Of a stretch of DNA of 64,000 nucleotides, positions 18,080-27,073 are shown piece after piece. The notes below the pieces were generated by a model, which ran no database searches, was not told the origin of the DNA, and was given only the letters and a program-made list of their open reading frames with translations. The number at the start of each line of letters is the position of its first letter. Within the stretch, counting starts at the first letter, position 1. Source of the DNA: Aldehydirespirator sp965219165 (lineage in GTDB: Bacteria > Actinomycetota > Acidimicrobiia > Acidimicrobiales > Aldehydirespiratoraceae); NCBI GenBank assembly GCA_965219165.1, contig CBDCMW010000002.1:2480001-2544000 (forward strand), read 5' to 3'. Both the position numbers and the translations under genes were made by a program.

Positions 18080-19657
18080 TCAGACAGCAGCGACGGAAAT
18101 GAGCCGCCGCGCCAGCGGGTCGCTCCGAGCGGCAGTCGCTGACGGCGAGTCCTCGACGCTGAGCGCCTCGCCCTGAAGGAAGTTGGCCGCAGCCGCGGTC
18201 ACCTCGACCCGGGCGTAGGTCCCGGGTTGCGGCGGGATGCCGGTGGGCGACAGGAAGTGCACCAGCGTGTTGCGCCGGGTGCGCCCCGTGGCAACCGTCG
18301 GGTCCTTCTTGCTGGGCCCCTCGACGACGACTTCCTCGATGCTGCCTATGCGGGCCTCGTTGGCGAGGCGGCTGGAGCGCTCGATCACCCGCCGCAACCG
18401 CTCGTAGCGGTCCACGGACACTTCGTGGGGCACGAACCGGTCGGCCATGTCGGCCGCGGCGGTTCCTGGCCGGGGCGAGAAGATGAACGTGAAGGCGCTG
18501 TCGTAGCGGGCCTCGGCCGCCACCTCGAGGGTCTGCTCGAAGTCCTTGTCGGTCTCGCCGGGGAACCCGACGATGATGTCGGTGGACACGGCCAAGTCGT
18601 CCACCGCGGCCCGGGCCGCCCGCAGCCGCTCCAGGTAGCGCTCGGCCGTGTAGCCCCGGCGCATGGCCCGCAGAACGGCGTCGCTGCCTGACTGCAGCGG
18701 CAGGTGCAGGTGCTCGCACACGGCCGGGACGTCGGCCATGGCTGCAATGGTCTCGGGCCGCAGGTCCTTGGGATGCGGACTGGTGAAGCGCACACGGCGG
18801 ATGCCGTCGATCCGCCCCACCGCCCGGAGCAGGTCTGCGAACAGCGGGCGGGCCCGCCTGTCCGACAGCCAGCGCTTCCCGCACCACCAAGCATCGTCGC
18901 CAGTGGCCGCAGTTCCGTTGCTGCTGGCTGCCGCAGTTCCGTCGTCGACGGCTGCCGCAGTTCCGTGGCCGCTGGCGCTGTCTCCGTTGCCGTTGGCGGT
19001 CGCCCGGCGCGACAACGCCAGGTCGCGGCCGTAGCTGTTGACGTTCTGGCCGAGCAGGGTGACCTCGCTGACCCCGACGGCGGCCAAGGCCCCCACCTCG
19101 TCAACCAGCTCCCCGAAGGGTCGGCTGATCTCCGGGCCCCTCACCGCGGGGACGATGCAGAACGTGCAGCTGTTGTCGCATCCGATCTGGATGGTCACCC
19201 AGGCGGAGTAGTCCGAGTCTCGACGCACCGGCAGAGCAGACGGGAACGCCTCGGCGTCCTCCCTGACCGTCTCGGTCAGGATCTCCACCACCGGCCCGTT
19301 GCGCCGGGCGTGGTCGATGAGCTCCGCAGCCCGGTGCACGTTGTGGGTGCCGAAGACCACATCGACATGGCCGGCCCGCTCCCGGACCAGCTCCCGGTCC
19401 TTCTGGGCCAGGCACCCGGCCACCGCGATAAGCGCGTCGGGCCTCTTGGCCTTCACGGCCTTGAGCCGGCCCAGAGCGCCGTACAGCTTGTTGTCCGCGT
19501 TCTCCCGGATGCAGCAGGTGTTGAGCACCATCACGTCGGCCTCCTCCAGGGCGGAGGCGCGTACGTACCCGTCGTCCTCGAGCAGGCCCGCGATCCGCTC
19601 GGAGTCGTGCTCGTTCATCTGGCACCCGAACGTGCGGATGGCGTAGGTCCTGCCCAC
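18080..19657 (-). CDS. miaB: tRNA-2-methylthio-N6-dimethylallyladenosine synthase
   Basis: This 525-residue radical-SAM methylthiotransferase acts on i6A37 of tRNA. The N-terminal cluster cysteines are in TFGCQMNEHD, NTCCIRENAD and VAGCLAQK; the radical-SAM motif is GCDNSCTFCIVP (CxxxCxxC). A TRAM domain ends the protein. It carries an insertion of about 55 residues, rich in Gly/Thr/Ala, between NSYGRDL and RPLFADLLRAVG, built from 24-bp DNA repeats and absent from typical MiaB. The start is GTG. miaA follows. Confidence 0.95.
   Translation of the reverse strand: MGRTYAIRTFGCQMNEHDSERIAGLLEDDGYVRASALEEADVMVLNTCCIRENADNKLYGALGRLKAVKAKRPDALIAVAGCLAQKDRELVRERAGHVDVVFGTHNVHRAAELIDHARRNGPVVEILTETVREDAEAFPSALPVRRDSDYSAWVTIQIGCDNSCTFCIVPAVRGPEISRPFGELVDEVGALAAVGVSEVTLLGQNVNSYGRDLALSRRATANGNGDSASGHGTAAAVDDGTAAASSNGTAATGDDAWWCGKRWLSDRRARPLFADLLRAVGRIDGIRRVRFTSPHPKDLRPETIAAMADVPAVCEHLHLPLQSGSDAVLRAMRRGYTAERYLERLRAARAAVDDLAVSTDIIVGFPGETDKDFEQTLEVAAEARYDSAFTFIFSPRPGTAAADMADRFVPHEVSVDRYERLRRVIERSSRLANEARIGSIEEVVVEGPSKKDPTVATGRTRRNTLVHFLSPTGIPPQPGTYARVEVTAAAANFLQGEALSVEDSPSATAARSDPLARRLISVAAV
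18906..18977. repeat. 24-bp repeats encoding the MiaB insertion
   Basis: Three 24-bp units start at 18906, 18930 and 18954, each containing GCCGCAGTTCCG. They encode reiterated GTAAxxxx peptides within the miaB insertion. Confidence 0.85.
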
Positions 19658-19884
19658 GCCCCCAGACTACGGCCCCGGAGCTACGCCCGGCGCAGCGCTG
19701 AGGACCCCCAGGTCTCCCACCCGACTCTCTCTCGCTGCGGACCGACGGGCGCAAGAACGGAACAGTTCTCAGGAACAAAATATTTCACAAGATCAAAATT
19801 TCTCATGGGCTGACACCACGAACGCTAGGATGGGGCGCTCATCGATGGTGACGCTCTCTCATCCCGACGGAGGACAGGCCTGAC

Positions 19885-21072
19885 GTGCGACCCCCGAACC
19901 CCTTCTCTCCGTCCTTCGGGATCAGCCCCCCGGTGCTGGCCGGCCGGCGCGACGTCCTCAACAGCTTCGATACGATCTTCGACAGCATCCGCAGCCCGAG
20001 CTACGCGACGCTGCTGTGGGGTCTGAGGGGCACAGGCAAGACAGTGCTCCTGAACAACATGGAAGACCGGGCCAAGGCTCAGGGCTGGATAACGATCTCC
20101 GCCGTCGTGGCCAAGCGCCGTGGCCTGGTCGAGCAGATTGCGTCCAAGGCGGTCCGACTGCGCCTGTCGCTCGAAGACGCCCCCAAGCCATCGCCGCGCA
20201 TGGTCTCCGGCGTGACCATCATGGGGTCCGGCATCCAGACGGCGAGCTCTCCCGGGCCGGAGCCAGCACCGCGCCCCCCTGCGGACCTCGAAGCGACGCT
20301 GGCTCATTTGGGGGACTTGCTCGAGCCGCACGGCACCGGGCTGCTGATCACGATCGACGAGCTTCATGTGAGCGACATGGGCGAGGTCCGCGAGTTCGGC
20401 AACGTCTTCCAGCTCGTCTCCCGCCGACAGGAGCGGCCCATCGCCTTCGTGGGAGCGGCTCTGCCGGATCTCGAGCACCGGCTGCTGTCGGGCGACGCCA
20501 GCACGTTCCTGCAGCGGTGCCACCGCCACGAGATCGGCAACCTGCGGCCATCGGAAGCCACAAGAGCGTTGCAGGAGCCCATAGAGATGGCTGGCGGCCG
20601 CATAGACGACGTAGCGCTCCGAAATGCCGCGGATGCGTCTAGGGGTCAGCCCTACCTCGTGCAGTTGATCGGTGCTTACGCCTGGGACGACGCCGAAGAT
20701 CCCGTCCGCGGCATCACCGCGTCCGACATCGAGCCCGCAGTAGCGGACGCGACCCGCCAATTCGGCGTGCATGTCTACGGACCGGTGTGGCACGGCCTGT
20801 CCGATGTCGACAAGAAATTCCTGGTCTCGATGCTTGTCGACGCCGACACGAGCGCCGTCGGCGATGTCGGGCGCCGCTGGGGACACGGCGCCCGCGGCTT
20901 GAGCACCTACCGCAGGAGGCTGGCCGCCGCAGGGCTCATCACCTCCGTAGGACGCGGCAGGTTGGCGTTCGTCGACCCCGCAGTGCGCAGCCATGTGGCC
21001 GCCCAAGCCGCAGCCGAAGGCTGGGCCGACGAACTGGGGCTCGATCTACCCGAACCCAACCCAAACCAGTAG
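19885..21072 (+). CDS. AAA ATPase (Orc1/Cdc6-like, AAA_16 type) of unknown role
   Basis: This 395-residue ATPase has Walker A LLWGLRGTGKTVLL (about residue 43), Walker B GLLITIDELH (about residue 151) and a sensor-like strand (RPIAFVGAALPDLE). The C-terminal part (GLSTYRRRLAAAGLI) resembles a winged helix. The start is GTG, with GGAGGA upstream. The 227-bp gap before it includes an AT-rich stretch near 19760-19805, unlike its surroundings, and the gene sits beside a HicAB module, so it may have been acquired. Members occur beside toxins, restriction genes or alone. No specific function is claimed. Confidence 0.7.
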   Translation: MRPPNPFSPSFGISPPVLAGRRDVLNSFDTIFDSIRSPSYATLLWGLRGTGKTVLLNNMEDRAKAQGWITISAVVAKRRGLVEQIASKAVRLRLSLEDAPKPSPRMVSGVTIMGSGIQTASSPGPEPAPRPPADLEATLAHLGDLLEPHGTGLLITIDELHVSDMGEVREFGNVFQLVSRRQERPIAFVGAALPDLEHRLLSGDASTFLQRCHRHEIGNLRPSEATRALQEPIEMAGGRIDDVALRNAADASRGQPYLVQLIGAYAWDDAEDPVRGITASDIEPAVADATRQFGVHVYGPVWHGLSDVDKKFLVSMLVDADTSAVGDVGRRWGHGARGLSTYRRRLAAAGLITSVGRGRLAFVDPAVRSHVAAQAAAEGWADELGLDLPEPNPNQ

Positions 21073-21269
21073 GCACGACAATCATGGTCGACGACGGCGG
21101 GACCGAGACCGCCATACCGATCCGCATTGGCCCCGACCCCGCGCAATTGCAGTCATCACCGTCAACATGAGCGAAACGGGTAGCAGCGGGCAGGGTGGGG
21201 TAGGTCTCCTGCACGGCCCCCGGACCAGCCAGACAGCCGTTCCCGCCCATAGTGCTGCCACCTTGTGCG

Positions 21270-21488
21270 CTATGCGGCCGCGACGACCTCCACCACAGCC
21301 GCGGTGCACAGGGGATCCGGGATCGGCTCGCCGTGATCGCGCAGGCTCTCGATGTGGAACTCGATGGCCTCACGGATCGTCTCCAACAACTCCTCGAGAG
21401 TGCTGCCCGTGGCCACGCAGCCGGGCAGGTCCGGCACATAGGCTGCAAGGTTGTCGGGCGCCCTCTCGATGACAACTGTGTACCTCAT
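21270..21488 (-). CDS. hicB: HicB-type antitoxin
   Basis: This 72-residue protein has the partial RNase-H-like HicB fold: YTVVIERAPDNLAAYVPDLP, then GCVATGSTLEELLETIREAI. It ends soon after the fold and has no visible DNA-binding tail, so autoregulation may need another factor. Its ATG overlaps the hicA stop (ATGA). Reading further upstream in this frame overlaps hicA and is rejected. Confidence 0.88.
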   Translation of the reverse strand: MRYTVVIERAPDNLAAYVPDLPGCVATGSTLEELLETIREAIEFHIESLRDHGEPIPDPLCTAAVVEVVAAA

Positions 21489-21688
21489 CGCGACCCTCGC
21501 TCCTTCAACCCCGACTGCCTCATGATACTCGCCCAGGTGCGCGGCGGCAGATCGTCGCCCGCCCTGCCCGCAATCGTGACAGTGCCCGGCTTGGAGGGGT
21601 GGCGGTATTGGCGATGACTGCCCCTGGTCCGGGCACGCTGCCATCCGTCCGCTTCAACCAGACGGGTGGCATCCCGCACCTTGGGCAC
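21485..21688 (-). CDS. hicA: HicA-type mRNA interferase toxin
   Basis: This 67-residue dsRBD-like toxin has the catalytic His in RTRGSHRQYRHP and the typical N-terminus VRDATRLVEADGWQ. HicA proteins cleave mRNA until bound by HicB. The start is GTG at 21688; another GTG three codons in is possible. The toxin-first order and 4-bp overlap with hicB are normal. The pair sits between the AAA ATPase and recA. Confidence 0.88.
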   Translation of the reverse strand: MPKVRDATRLVEADGWQRARTRGSHRQYRHPSKPGTVTIAGRAGDDLPPRTWASIMRQSGLKERGSR

Positions 21689-21731
21689 GGCTTCCCCGAA
21701 GCGTGTCGACCATGCCCCACGGTGCAGGCTG

Positions 21732-22790
21732 TCAGGCGGCGGCGGTGGCTGATGGCTCCGATGCTGTGGGCTGCTCCCACTTGGGCGGCTCCGGTTCGGG
21801 CTCGGGTTCGGGCATCACGGCCTTCCACACCAGGTCGGAGATCTCGACCATCAGCTCGGGGTTGTCCTGCAGGAACGCCTTGGCGTTCTCACGCCCCTGG
21901 CCGAGCTGCTCGCCGTCGTAGGTGTACCAGGCCCCGGACTTCTTCACGATGGACTCGGCCACCGCCAGATCCAGCACCGAACCCTCCCGCGAGATGCCCT
22001 GGCCGTACATGATGTCGAACTCGGCCTGCTTGAACGGCGGAGCGCACTTGTTCTTCGCCACCTTCACCCGGGTGCGGTTGCCCACCACCTCCATGCCGTT
22101 CTTGATCGCCTCGATCCGGCGGATGTCGAGCCGCACCGACGAGTAGAACTTGAGGGCCCGGCCGCCCGGCGTGGTCTCCGGCGAGCCGAACATCACCCCG
22201 ATCTTCTCCCGTAGCTGGTTGATGAAGATGCAGATGGTGTTGGACTTGCTGAGGTTGGAGGTGAGCTTGCGCAGCGCCTGCGACATGAGCCGGGCCTGCA
22301 GGCCGACGTGGGTGTCGCCCATGTCGCCCTCGAGCTCGACGCGCGGGGTGAGCGCGGCCACCGAGTCGATCACCACCACGTCAAGGGCCCCGGAGCGGAT
22401 CAGCATGTCGGTGATCTCCAGGGCCTGCTCGCCGGTGTCGGGCTGGGAGATGAGCAGCTCGTCGATGTCGACGCCGATGGCCTTGGCGTAGACCGGGTCC
22501 ATGGCGTGCTCGGCGTCCACGTAGGCGCAGATGCCGCCGTTGCGCTGGGCCTCGGCCACCACATGGGTGGCGAGGGTGGTCTTGCCCGAGGACTCCGGGC
22601 CGTATATCTCGGTGACCCGCCCCCGGGGCAGGCCCCCGATCCCGAGGGCCAGATCGAGCGACAGCGCCCCGGTGGGGATCGCCTCGATGTTCATCGCGGT
22701 CTTCTCGCCCATCTTCATGACTGAGCCCTGGCCGAACTGCTTCTCGATCTGGCTCATGGCCATGTCGAGTGCCTTGTGTCGATCGTCCAC
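21732..22790 (-). CDS. recA: Recombinase RecA
   Basis: This 352-residue recombinase coats single-stranded DNA, drives strand exchange and triggers LexA cleavage. Motifs are Walker A GPESSGKT (about residue 64), VVVIDSVAALTP (Walker B), NQLREKIGVMFG (L1/L2 region) and the acidic Pro/Glu tail MPEPEPEPEPPKWEQ. The start is GTG with AGGAG 6 nt upstream. A LexA box lies 216 bp upstream. recX, often next to recA in actinobacteria, is not adjacent here. Confidence 0.98.
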   Translation of the reverse strand: MDDRHKALDMAMSQIEKQFGQGSVMKMGEKTAMNIEAIPTGALSLDLALGIGGLPRGRVTEIYGPESSGKTTLATHVVAEAQRNGGICAYVDAEHAMDPVYAKAIGVDIDELLISQPDTGEQALEITDMLIRSGALDVVVIDSVAALTPRVELEGDMGDTHVGLQARLMSQALRKLTSNLSKSNTICIFINQLREKIGVMFGSPETTPGGRALKFYSSVRLDIRRIEAIKNGMEVVGNRTRVKVAKNKCAPPFKQAEFDIMYGQGISREGSVLDLAVAESIVKKSGAWYTYDGEQLGQGRENAKAFLQDNPELMVEISDLVWKAVMPEPEPEPEPPKWEQPTASEPSATAAA

Positions 22791-23216
22791 TTCGTTCTCC
22801 TGTGTCTTGTGCGCCCTGCGGGCGCCGGGTTGGATGTCAGGTGGCCATATGGCGATTCGGGGATGCTGCTGAACTTACGAGGGGGGTGTGACAAGCCCGG
22901 CCGCGACCCGGCTGTGCTCTTCGATTGGTCTCATCTCTGGTCTCATCTCTGGGCTCATCTCTCCCACACAGTATAACAAGAGTGTAGTTACGAACAGCGC
23001 AATTACGAACACCTGTTCATGTCAAGTATCTGCCAAGGCTCGACAGCATCGTCTCGAGAACCGCCCGAACGGCGTTCTCAGCACCTTCGAGCGGGGATGG
23101 AGCGGGCCCGGCATCGCTCGCATCGAGGCGCTGCGGGATTCGGTTCGCCGGCCGGGAACCATACGAAGCCCGCTTGCGTTGCCTACCGTAGAGCAGTACA
23201 GGAGAAAGGCAACACG
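22791..23216. promoter_or_regulatory. recA/msrB divergent intergenic region
   Basis: This gap of over 400 bp contains the recA LexA box and a relatively AT-rich segment near 22970-23020. It also has three 12-bp direct repeats (TGGTCTCATCTC, same, TGGGCTCATCTC) at 22926-22961, which fall in the recA leader. No gene was recognised. The msrB promoter should lie near 23150-23220. Confidence 0.5.
23006..23019. promoter_or_regulatory. LexA (SOS) box upstream of recA
   Basis: CGAACACCTGTTCA matches CGAAC-N4-GTTC. It lies 216 bp from the recA start codon, implying a long recA leader. Confidence 0.9.
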
Positions 23217-23291
23217 ATGGCCCTGCGAATCTTCCCCTCAAGGCGCCGAGCACGCTCGCCCGTAGTTCCGAACGACAGAAAGGCAACCGCC

Positions 23292-23714
23292 ATGACCTCG
23301 CAAACCTCCCCCGCCCGCCAGACCCTCGACGACGCCGAGTTGCGGGACCGGCTCACCCCCGAGCAGTACCAGGTCACCCAAAATGCCGGCACCGAGCGGG
23401 CCTTCACCGGCGAGTACTGGAACTGCCACGACGACGGCACCTACCACTGCATCGTGTGCGAAGCCCCCCTGTTCTCCAGCGACACCAAGTTCGAGTCCGG
23501 CACCGGCTGGCCCAGCTTCTGGGAGGCGCTCGACCCCGACGCGGTGGAGATCCACACCGACCGCAGCTACGGCATGGTCCGCGAGGAAGCCCTGTGCGCC
23601 AACTGCGGCGCCCACCTGGGCCACCGGTTCCCGGACGGCCCCCGCCCCACCGGCGACCGCTACTGCATGAACTCCGCGTCCCTCCGCCTGGAACGCACCG
23701 CCGACGAGAGCTGA
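23292..23714 (+). CDS. msrB: Peptide-methionine (R)-S-oxide reductase
   Basis: This 140-residue enzyme repairs oxidised methionine (R-epimer). Zinc-binding CIVC and CANC pairs, SGTGWPSFWEAL, and RYCMNSASL with the catalytic Cys are all present. The ATG at 23292 gives a standard length. An in-frame ATG at 23217, with AGGAGA upstream, would add 25 basic residues; GAAAGGCAAC occurs before both starts, hinting at a duplicated leader. The gene is single and divergent from recA. Confidence 0.95.
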   Translation: MTSQTSPARQTLDDAELRDRLTPEQYQVTQNAGTERAFTGEYWNCHDDGTYHCIVCEAPLFSSDTKFESGTGWPSFWEALDPDAVEIHTDRSYGMVREEALCANCGAHLGHRFPDGPRPTGDRYCMNSASLRLERTADES

Positions 23715-23831
23715 CTAGAAGATCGGCATGCCTACGGCACGGCGAATGTGAGCTCCTGCGACGCCGCAGCTCGCGGTCAACGCCAGGATCAAGAAACTGA
23801 CCAGCAGGGCTGCAGTGCGAGTGTTGGTCAT
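23715..23831 (-). CDS. Small putative lipoprotein, 38 residues
   Basis: The peptide begins MTNTRTAALLVSFLILALTASCG, a clear signal sequence with an LTASC lipobox, followed by only about 15 residues. AAGGAG lies about 10 nt before the ATG. It overlaps no other gene and fills the gap between msrB and the GNAT gene. Entericidin-like small lipoproteins have this build. Expression is unproven. Confidence 0.45.
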   Translation of the reverse strand: MTNTRTAALLVSFLILALTASCGVAGAHIRRAVGMPIF

Positions 23832-23979
23832 TGGGGGAGGCTCCTTGTCATCGACATGAACACGGGCCTTCGAAGCGGCTCGCTCACCACTATGGCGCTG
23901 CCGCGCCCCCGCTTGGTTCCCCGCCAGAGATGTTCCGCTCCCGGTGAGCCGTCCTTCATGTAGCCCATACGCTCGCGCC

Positions 23980-24978
23980 ATGCGGCTTACTGACGCTCGG
24001 ACGCTCGACGGCGATGACTTCGCGGCCGCGCTCGAACTCCAACAGCGCGTCGACCGGCAGCGCGACCCCGGCCTGCCCGTCACGCCGGCCGCCGAGCTGC
24101 GGGGCGTCTTCGACGACGACGCCACCGACTACGCCCGCCACCAACGGATCGTCGCCATCGCAGGAGCAACTGCCGTAGCAATCGGGCATCTGGAGCTACC
24201 GGCGGATCCCGGCAACCTGGTGTTGGCGCAAGTGGAGATCACCCCCGCGGACGATGAGGTGACGGCGGCGGTGCTGGCCGAGTTGCTGCGGCGAGCCCGC
24301 GCGGGCGGGCGCACATCGGTGATTGCCTGGGGGGACCACACACCGAAGCGCCACAGCTTCTGGACCAGCCTGGGCGCGGAACTGCGCTACGCCGAACAGG
24401 AGTCCAGCCTCGATATGGCCGCGGTAGACCCTCAACTCATGGACCAGTGGATCCGGTCCGGCCCCGCCGACCTGGAGCTCGTTCGCTGGACCCGCCGCTG
24501 CCCGGACCAATGGATCGATGCTCTGGTCGTCACGGCCAACGCCATGAAGGACGCTCCCACCGACGACCTCGACATGGCCGACACCGTCGTGGACGCCTCC
24601 ATGGTGCGTGCCGAGATCAAGGCCCGAGCAGCCCGCGGGCTCGAGTACCAGGGCATCCTGGCCGTAACCGCCCACGGCGAGGCAGCCGGCTCCACCGAGG
24701 TGTTCGTCAACCGGCACCGGCCCGCCGCCTCATGGCAGTGGTCCACGGTCGTCCTGCCTGCGCACCGGGGCCGTCGCATCGGGCGCTGGCTCAAAGCAGC
24801 CATGTGGCAGCGGCTGCGCGCCTCCGAGCCGGAAGTGACCGGCCTCCAGACCGGCAACGCGGCCAGCAACGCTCACATGCTGGCCATCAACACCGAGATG
24901 GGCTTCAAGCCCACGCACCTGATGGGCTGCTGGCAAACCGACCTGGAGGTACTCGTGTTCCGCCTGGGACTGGCCTGA
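23980..24978 (+). CDS. GNAT-family N-acetyltransferase (tandem GNAT)
   Basis: This 332-residue protein looks like two GNAT halves. The first (residues about 10-150) is degenerate. The second has the acetyl-CoA loop as VVLPAHRGRRIGRWLKAAM followed by TGNAASNAHMLAINTEMGFKP, the usual C-terminal motif. The ATG at 23980 (MRLTDARTL) fits the domain edge. Substrate unknown. Architecture is like mycothiol synthase, but other double-GNAT proteins are common, so no symbol is given. Confidence 0.8.
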   Translation: MRLTDARTLDGDDFAAALELQQRVDRQRDPGLPVTPAAELRGVFDDDATDYARHQRIVAIAGATAVAIGHLELPADPGNLVLAQVEITPADDEVTAAVLAELLRRARAGGRTSVIAWGDHTPKRHSFWTSLGAELRYAEQESSLDMAAVDPQLMDQWIRSGPADLELVRWTRRCPDQWIDALVVTANAMKDAPTDDLDMADTVVDASMVRAEIKARAARGLEYQGILAVTAHGEAAGSTEVFVNRHRPAASWQWSTVVLPAHRGRRIGRWLKAAMWQRLRASEPEVTGLQTGNAASNAHMLAINTEMGFKPTHLMGCWQTDLEVLVFRLGLA

Positions 24979-25103
24979 CGGAGCTTGACGCAGCCCGGAC
25001 TGGAGCCCCCAGCCGCAGCCCGGCCATTCTGTGCGCGGAAACCTGTCATATGGGCGGAAAACTACACACAGAACGTGCCGGTTGAAGCCAGACGAGGCCA
25101 GAA

Positions 25104-26405
25104 TCAGCCGTCGAGGGCGAGTAGGCGGGTGCGCAGGAAGTTGAGGGCGGTGATGGTTGTGAGCTGTCGGACCATGGCGCGGGCCATGTTGAAGCGCACT
25201 TGGACCGCCTCGCCCGCGCCGTGGAGGTGCAGGCCGATCCACACCGTGCCCGGCTCCGCTCCCTCATGGGGTTCGGGTCCGGCCGCCCCGCTGGTGGCCA
25301 GACCCACATCGGCGCCCAGCACCCGGCAGGCCCCCGCCGCCATGGCCAGCACCATCTCCTCGCTCACAGCCGCGACATCGGGCGTTCCCAGCACGCTGGC
25401 CTTCAGCGACCGGTCGTAGGGCACGACCGCGCCCCGCAGGACCCGGCTCGCTCCGGGCACATCGGTGAGCCGAGCCGATATCAGCCCGCCGGTCACCGAC
25501 TCCGCCAGGCCCAGCGTCAGCCCCCGCGAGCGCATCAGCGAAAGCACCACCGACTCCATGGTGTCGTCGTCGACACCGAACACCGCATCAGAGATCACCG
25601 ACCGGACCCTGGACTCAACTCCGGACAGCACCCCCTCGGCGGCCTCGTCGTCGGCCGCCTTGGCGGTAATGCGAACCTTGAGCCCTTCCATGCCGCTGGC
25701 AAGAAACGCAATGGTGGCCTCGCCGGTCTCGTCGAGACGGCGCATCTCGTCCTCCAGCAGCTCGGCCAGCCCCGACTCGGAGTGCCCCCAAGTGCGCAGG
25801 GTGCGGCTGAGGATCACCTGGCGCCGCCCGGCCCGCGTCTGCAGGTCGGGCAGCACGCACTCGCTGACCATCGTCTGCATCTCCCACGGCACCCCCGGAA
25901 CGGCATAGATCACCTTTTCGGCGCCGACCGCTCCAGCCGAGCCGCCGCCCGCAGCGTTGTCGGGTCCCTGCTTGGCTCGCCCCACCGGACAGATCAGGCC
26001 GGGCGCGGTGCCGGGCTGCACATCCATCAGCCGGGCTCCCACCGGAACGTCGGCCTGCTGCAGGTTGTTGGCCGGCATGTCCCGGTCGCGCCGGTAGAAC
26101 ATGGCCCGGATCCGTTCGGCCACCGCCTCGTCCCGGCGCAGCTCGACACCCATCACCGCAGCGATCGCGTCGCGGGTGATGTCGTCGGGAGTGGGACCGA
26201 GGCCGCCGCACACGATCACCGCGTCGCTGCGGTCCAGCGCCTGCTCCAGCGCGGCGGTCATGCGGCCGAGGTTGTCGCCGACCTTGGTCTGGAAATGACT
26301 GTCGATACCGGCCAGGGCGAGCTGCTCGCCGATCCACGACGAGTTGGTGTCGACGATCTGCCCGAGCAGCAGCTCGGTGCCGACCGCCACGACCTCGCAC
26401 TTCAC
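25104..26405 (-). CDS. cinA: CinA: competence/damage-inducible protein with NMN deamidase domain
   Basis: This 433-residue protein joins an N-terminal MoCF-like domain (VVAVGTELLLGQIVDTNSSW; VCGGLGPTPDDITRDAIA) to a C-terminal nicotinamide-nucleotide amidase domain (GLTLGLAESVTGGLISARLT; GLATSGAAGPEPHEG). The amidase half recycles NMN; the first half resembles ADP-ribose pyrophosphatase forms. The start is GTG. In many bacteria cinA neighbours recA and pgsA, as here. No LexA box was seen before it. Confidence 0.93.
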   Translation of the reverse strand: MKCEVVAVGTELLLGQIVDTNSSWIGEQLALAGIDSHFQTKVGDNLGRMTAALEQALDRSDAVIVCGGLGPTPDDITRDAIAAVMGVELRRDEAVAERIRAMFYRRDRDMPANNLQQADVPVGARLMDVQPGTAPGLICPVGRAKQGPDNAAGGGSAGAVGAEKVIYAVPGVPWEMQTMVSECVLPDLQTRAGRRQVILSRTLRTWGHSESGLAELLEDEMRRLDETGEATIAFLASGMEGLKVRITAKAADDEAAEGVLSGVESRVRSVISDAVFGVDDDTMESVVLSLMRSRGLTLGLAESVTGGLISARLTDVPGASRVLRGAVVPYDRSLKASVLGTPDVAAVSEEMVLAMAAGACRVLGADVGLATSGAAGPEPHEGAEPGTVWIGLHLHGAGEAVQVRFNMARAMVRQLTTITALNFLRTRLLALDG

Positions 26406-26461
26406 TGGGGCCTCACCACCGGAGCTTCACGCCGACCACCGCGCTCAGCCGGGTTTGAGTC

Positions 26462-27073
26462 TCACGACTCGTCCCTCGCCCGGTTGTCGGAGCGGGGCCG
26501 CTCCAGCGCTGAGCGACCATCGAGCAAGTACTGCAGGCCCGTCACCACCGTGAAGGCCACCGCCATCCACAGCGCCGCGGTCAGCACGGCGTCGGCGCTC
26601 TCCAGCGCGGGCATGACCGCCATGGCGAGGGCCACGCCCTGCACGAAGGTCTTGTACTTGGCGGATCGGCGGGCCGGGATCGACACACCCTCGCCGGCCC
26701 AACGGGCCCTCCAGGCCGTGATTCCCAGCTCCCGGAACGCGATGATCGTCACCGGCACCCACCAGTAGCGCTCCACCGCCACCAGGCAGAACGCTGCGCC
26801 GAGCACCACGACCTTGTCGGCGAGCGGATCGAGGAACGCGCCGCTGCGGCTCGCGACGTTGGCTCGGCGCGCCACCCGCCCGTCGAAGAAGTCGGTGCTG
26901 GCCATGGCCACGCCAAGGCCGAAGGCCGCCCACGATGCTCCCCGGCTGTCCTCGGCCTGCAGGATCAGCAAGAACAGCACCGGGGACAACAGCAGGCGGG
27001 CAATAGTCAGCAGGTTGGCGGGATGCAGCAGGCCCGCCTGCGCCGGCGCCGGCGCGTCGCCGGGGGCACTCAC
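26462..27073 (-). CDS. pgsA: CDP-diacylglycerol-glycerol-3-phosphate 3-phosphatidyltransferase
   Basis: This 203-residue membrane enzyme makes phosphatidylglycerol phosphate. The CDP-alcohol phosphotransferase motif (DG-x2-AR-x8-G-x3-D-x3-D) is complete in DGRVARRANVASRSGAFLDP. Several hydrophobic segments follow. It starts with GTG overlapping the rimO TGA (GTGA), so translation is coupled. Its product feeds the phosphatidylglycerol used by Lgt. Confidence 0.93.
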   Translation of the reverse strand: MSAPGDAPAPAQAGLLHPANLLTIARLLLSPVLFLLILQAEDSRGASWAAFGLGVAMASTDFFDGRVARRANVASRSGAFLDPLADKVVVLGAAFCLVAVERYWWVPVTIIAFRELGITAWRARWAGEGVSIPARRSAKYKTFVQGVALAMAVMPALESADAVLTAALWMAVAFTVVTGLQYLLDGRSALERPRSDNRARDES

